Shown one piece after another: positions 62,362 to 64,000 of a DNA stretch of 64,000 nt. The position numbers were made by a program, and so were the translations under genes. Numbering within the stretch: position 1 is the stretch's first letter; the number at the start of each line of letters is the position of its first letter. The notes under the pieces were generated by a model. The model saw only the letters and a program-made list of their open reading frames with translations, was not told the origin of the DNA and did not search any database. The DNA is from Arthrobacter sp. C2 (lineage in GTDB: Bacteria; Actinomycetota; Actinomycetes; Actinomycetales; Micrococcaceae), in contig CP042428.1 in NCBI GenBank assembly GCA_024207135.1, positions 3,658,001 through 3,722,000 of the forward strand. The letters are read 5' to 3'.

Positions 62362-63189
62362 GTGACTACACGTCAAGCATTGGGCCGCCACCGCGCGACC
62401 CCGGTTCGGACCAACCCGCTAGAATCCATCTCGAAGGCCGTAGCCTCGAACGCTGGATCGGTTGGCCGCCAAGCCGCAGTCATTGCAGCCGCATCAGGTC
62501 TCGTTTTGACCTTGGGCGTTCCCGCAGCCCAGGGCAACGTATCCCGCGAAGCAAGCGCCGTCCCCGTTGAAGGCCTTTCCGCAGAGCGCGTAGCCGTCAA
62601 AGCCGTCTCGGTCTCGACCGAACGCGCCAAGGACCTGAACATCGAGCGCGCAGCGTTCACCTCCAAGCCGGCTCCGGCTCCCGTCGTGATCGCCGTGGCC
62701 AACGAGGTCACCCCGCGCTCCACCACTTCCTCGACGCGTTCCAGCAATGCCGACGCCTTTGCACCGGTAACCCGCTCGAACCGCGGCACCACCGAATCCA
62801 CCTCCTCGGCCCCCAAGGTCAAGAGCGACTCGGTCAACACCGCCAACCTCTCCGGCATCGCGGCAACCGCTGCCAAGTACGTGGGCGTTCCCTATGTATG
62901 GGGCGGCAACACCCCGTCGGGCTGGGATTGCTCCGGCTTCGTCAAGTACGTCTACGCACAGCACGGCATCAACATCGCCCGCGGCACCTCGGCCATCCGT
63001 GGCTCGGGCCAGTTCGTTCGCACCTCCAGCCCGAAGCCGGGCGACCTGGTGTTCCAGAACGGTGGCGGCCACGTCGGCATCTACCTCGGTGGCGGCAAGA
63101 TGATCGGTGCACAGAACCCGACCGTCGACACGATCCTTCACGACGTCTCCCGCAACCCCCTCTACGGTTACTACACCCTCAAGGGCTAA
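62362..63189 (+). CDS. NlpC/P60-family peptidoglycan endopeptidase
   Basis: A 275-residue secreted cysteine peptidase cutting peptidoglycan stem peptides. The N-terminus has a long signal-type sequence (QAAVIAAASGLVLTLGVPAAQG, about 37-58), then a Ser/Thr/Ala-rich linker, and the NlpC/P60 domain from about 165 with the catalytic Cys190 in GWDCSGFVKYVY and His237 in GGGHVGIYLGGG. GTG start with AGGAGAGG upstream. Controlled by the second riboswitch. Confidence 0.92.
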   Translation: MTTRQALGRHRATPVRTNPLESISKAVASNAGSVGRQAAVIAAASGLVLTLGVPAAQGNVSREASAVPVEGLSAERVAVKAVSVSTERAKDLNIERAAFTSKPAPAPVVIAVANEVTPRSTTSSTRSSNADAFAPVTRSNRGTTESTSSAPKVKSDSVNTANLSGIAATAAKYVGVPYVWGGNTPSGWDCSGFVKYVYAQHGINIARGTSAIRGSGQFVRTSSPKPGDLVFQNGGGHVGIYLGGGKMIGAQNPTVDTILHDVSRNPLYGYYTLKG

Positions 63190-63201
63190 GCTCAAGCGTT
63201 C

Positions 63202-63243
63202 CAAGGCCCCCGGGCGATCCGCAAGGATCGACGGGGGCCTTGT
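63202..63243 (+). terminator. Intrinsic terminator after the NlpC/P60 gene
   Basis: CAAGGCCCCCG and GGCGATCC pair with GGATCG and CGGGGGCCTTG; TTGTCTG follows. Confidence 0.75.
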
Positions 63244-63525
63244 CTGTTAATCCCCCCAACAGGGCGTGCGTCCGGGACGGCAGGTGCCGCCCGTGGCGCC
63301 CGATGCCCACGGGAACGGCCGAAACGCCCCTCCAGGGGGGTGTACCGCGGGCAAATTTCCGGTGGATTTTTTAACCAGTTGCCGACAAATGCGAGCAAAA
63401 CAGTCATCCATTGTCTTAGGCTAGGGCACAGGAGCCAAAGCCGAGTGCCGCGTGCGCCACCGTGAGGGATTTCCGTCGTGGACGGGTCCCTCTGTTGCGC
63501 CGGGTCAGGATCAGAGGATGCGCAC

Positions 63526-64000
63526 ATGCGAACCCTTGTACTGAATGCAGGATTTGAACCGCTGGCGGTCATTACCTTCCGCCGGGCACTTCTCCTTGTC
63601 CTCACCGGAAAGGCCACCGTCCTTGCCGATGACGACCGGGACCCGGTCGTCGGGGTCAACCAGGTGGTGCCCAGGCCCACGGTGATCCTGCTGAACCGCT
63701 ACATCCGCCTGCCGTACCGCTCCGTCGTCAATGTCTCGCGCCGCGGGGTGCTGCGCCGCGACGGGCACCGCTGCGCGTACTGCGGACGAAGCGCCAACAC
63801 GATCGACCACATCGTGCCGCGGAGCCGCGGCGGCGAGGATTCATGGGAGAATTTAGTAGCGGCATGCCAAGGCTGCAACAGCGCCAAGGGAGACCGGACG
63901 CTGGCACAGCTGGGCTGGAAGCTGCGGTTCGCCCCGAGCCGACCGCGAGGCGCCCAATGGTTCATCACCGAACTGGAACGCCCCGCAGAGGCTTGGAGTC
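63526..64000 (+). CDS. HNH endonuclease (partial, runs off window)
   Basis: 158 codons of an HNH nuclease up to the window end, without a stop. It starts MRTLVLNAGFEPLAVITFRR (family N-terminus), and the HNH centre is CAYCGRSANTIDHIVPRSRG, then DSWENLVAACQGCNSAKGDR with the two CxxC zinc pairs. The length so far matches the single-domain actinobacterial family (about 165-170), so only a few residues are missing. AGAGGATG lies seven bases before ATG 63526. The role is unknown; such solitary HNH genes are core genes in Actinobacteria, not usually mobile. Confidence 0.9.
   Translation, partial: MRTLVLNAGFEPLAVITFRRALLLVLTGKATVLADDDRDPVVGVNQVVPRPTVILLNRYIRLPYRSVVNVSRRGVLRRDGHRCAYCGRSANTIDHIVPRSRGGEDSWENLVAACQGCNSAKGDRTLAQLGWKLRFAPSRPRGAQWFITELERPAEAWS

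Overview
The window looks like the chromosome of a high-GC actinobacterium of the Micrococcaceae (Arthrobacter / Paeniglutamicibacter type). This rests on the 16S and 23S sequences, an rRNA spacer without tRNA genes, tRNA genes that encode CCA, many GTG and TTG starts, and families typical of this group (DUF3263, DUF3027, DUF4031, DUF4032, WXG100, a GroEL with a GGM tail, IdeR/DtxR). I cannot fix the genus from sequence alone.

Layout. (1) 1-12.9 kb: the 3' part of one rRNA operon (spacer end, 23S, 5S), then an isolated diverged extra 5S with its own terminator, about 2.5 kb of decayed DNA with at least two recognisable pseudogenes (a GNAT acetyltransferase and an SRPBCC/AHSA1 protein), then a full 16S-23S-5S operon with two visible promoters. 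(2) 12.9-18.5 kb: an intact SRPBCC protein, a GlcD-type FAD oxidase, tRNA-Pro, and a siderophore-type iron uptake set (lipoprotein divergent from two FecCD permeases, with no ATPase gene nearby). (3) 18.5-28.4 kb, minus strand: GH13 glucosidase, the wreck of a second GH13 gene joined to a LacI-regulator remnant, DUF1206 and PAP2 membrane proteins, a pseudogene, then DUF4032, a MsiK/UgpC-type sugar ATPase and otsB-otsA for trehalose synthesis. (4) 28.5-33.4 kb: DsbA-like membrane protein, tRNA-Thr, an intact IS256-family element with inverted repeats and an 8-bp target duplication, a small hypothetical gene, a DapA-family aldolase and an RDD protein. (5) 33.4-38 kb: a LacI regulator divergent from a nucleoside hydrolase / MFS / ribokinase operon, with two matching operator-like repeats between them. 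(6) 38-50 kb: membrane protein, MGT-type glycosyltransferase, GNATs, transglutaminase-like protein, acetyl-CoA hydrolase/transferase, tRNA-Val, LLM flavin monooxygenase, ThrE-like exporter, uracil-DNA glycosylase. (7) 49.7-58.6 kb: DUF3263, LytR_C protein, groEL behind two tandem CIRCE elements, an aminoglycoside-phosphotransferase-type pseudogene, a DUF4031-HD protein, WXG100, a two-component system, cold-shock-domain protein and DUF3027. (8) 58.7-64 kb: serC, a DtxR/IdeR regulator, two cell-wall hydrolases (M23 and NlpC/P60) each behind its own c-di-AMP (ydaO-type) riboswitch, and an HNH endonuclease cut by the window end.

Working together: the nucleoside operon should import nucleosides, split off ribose and phosphorylate it under LacI control. 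The otsA/otsB pair makes trehalose next to a shared sugar-importer ATPase. The two riboswitch-controlled hydrolases tie peptidoglycan remodelling to c-di-AMP. I see no CRISPR array, no prophage and no defence island. The strongest unusual signals are the isolated 5S and gene graveyard between the rRNA operons, the tandem CIRCE pair, the paired riboswitches, the LacI operator pair and several well-preserved pseudogenes.
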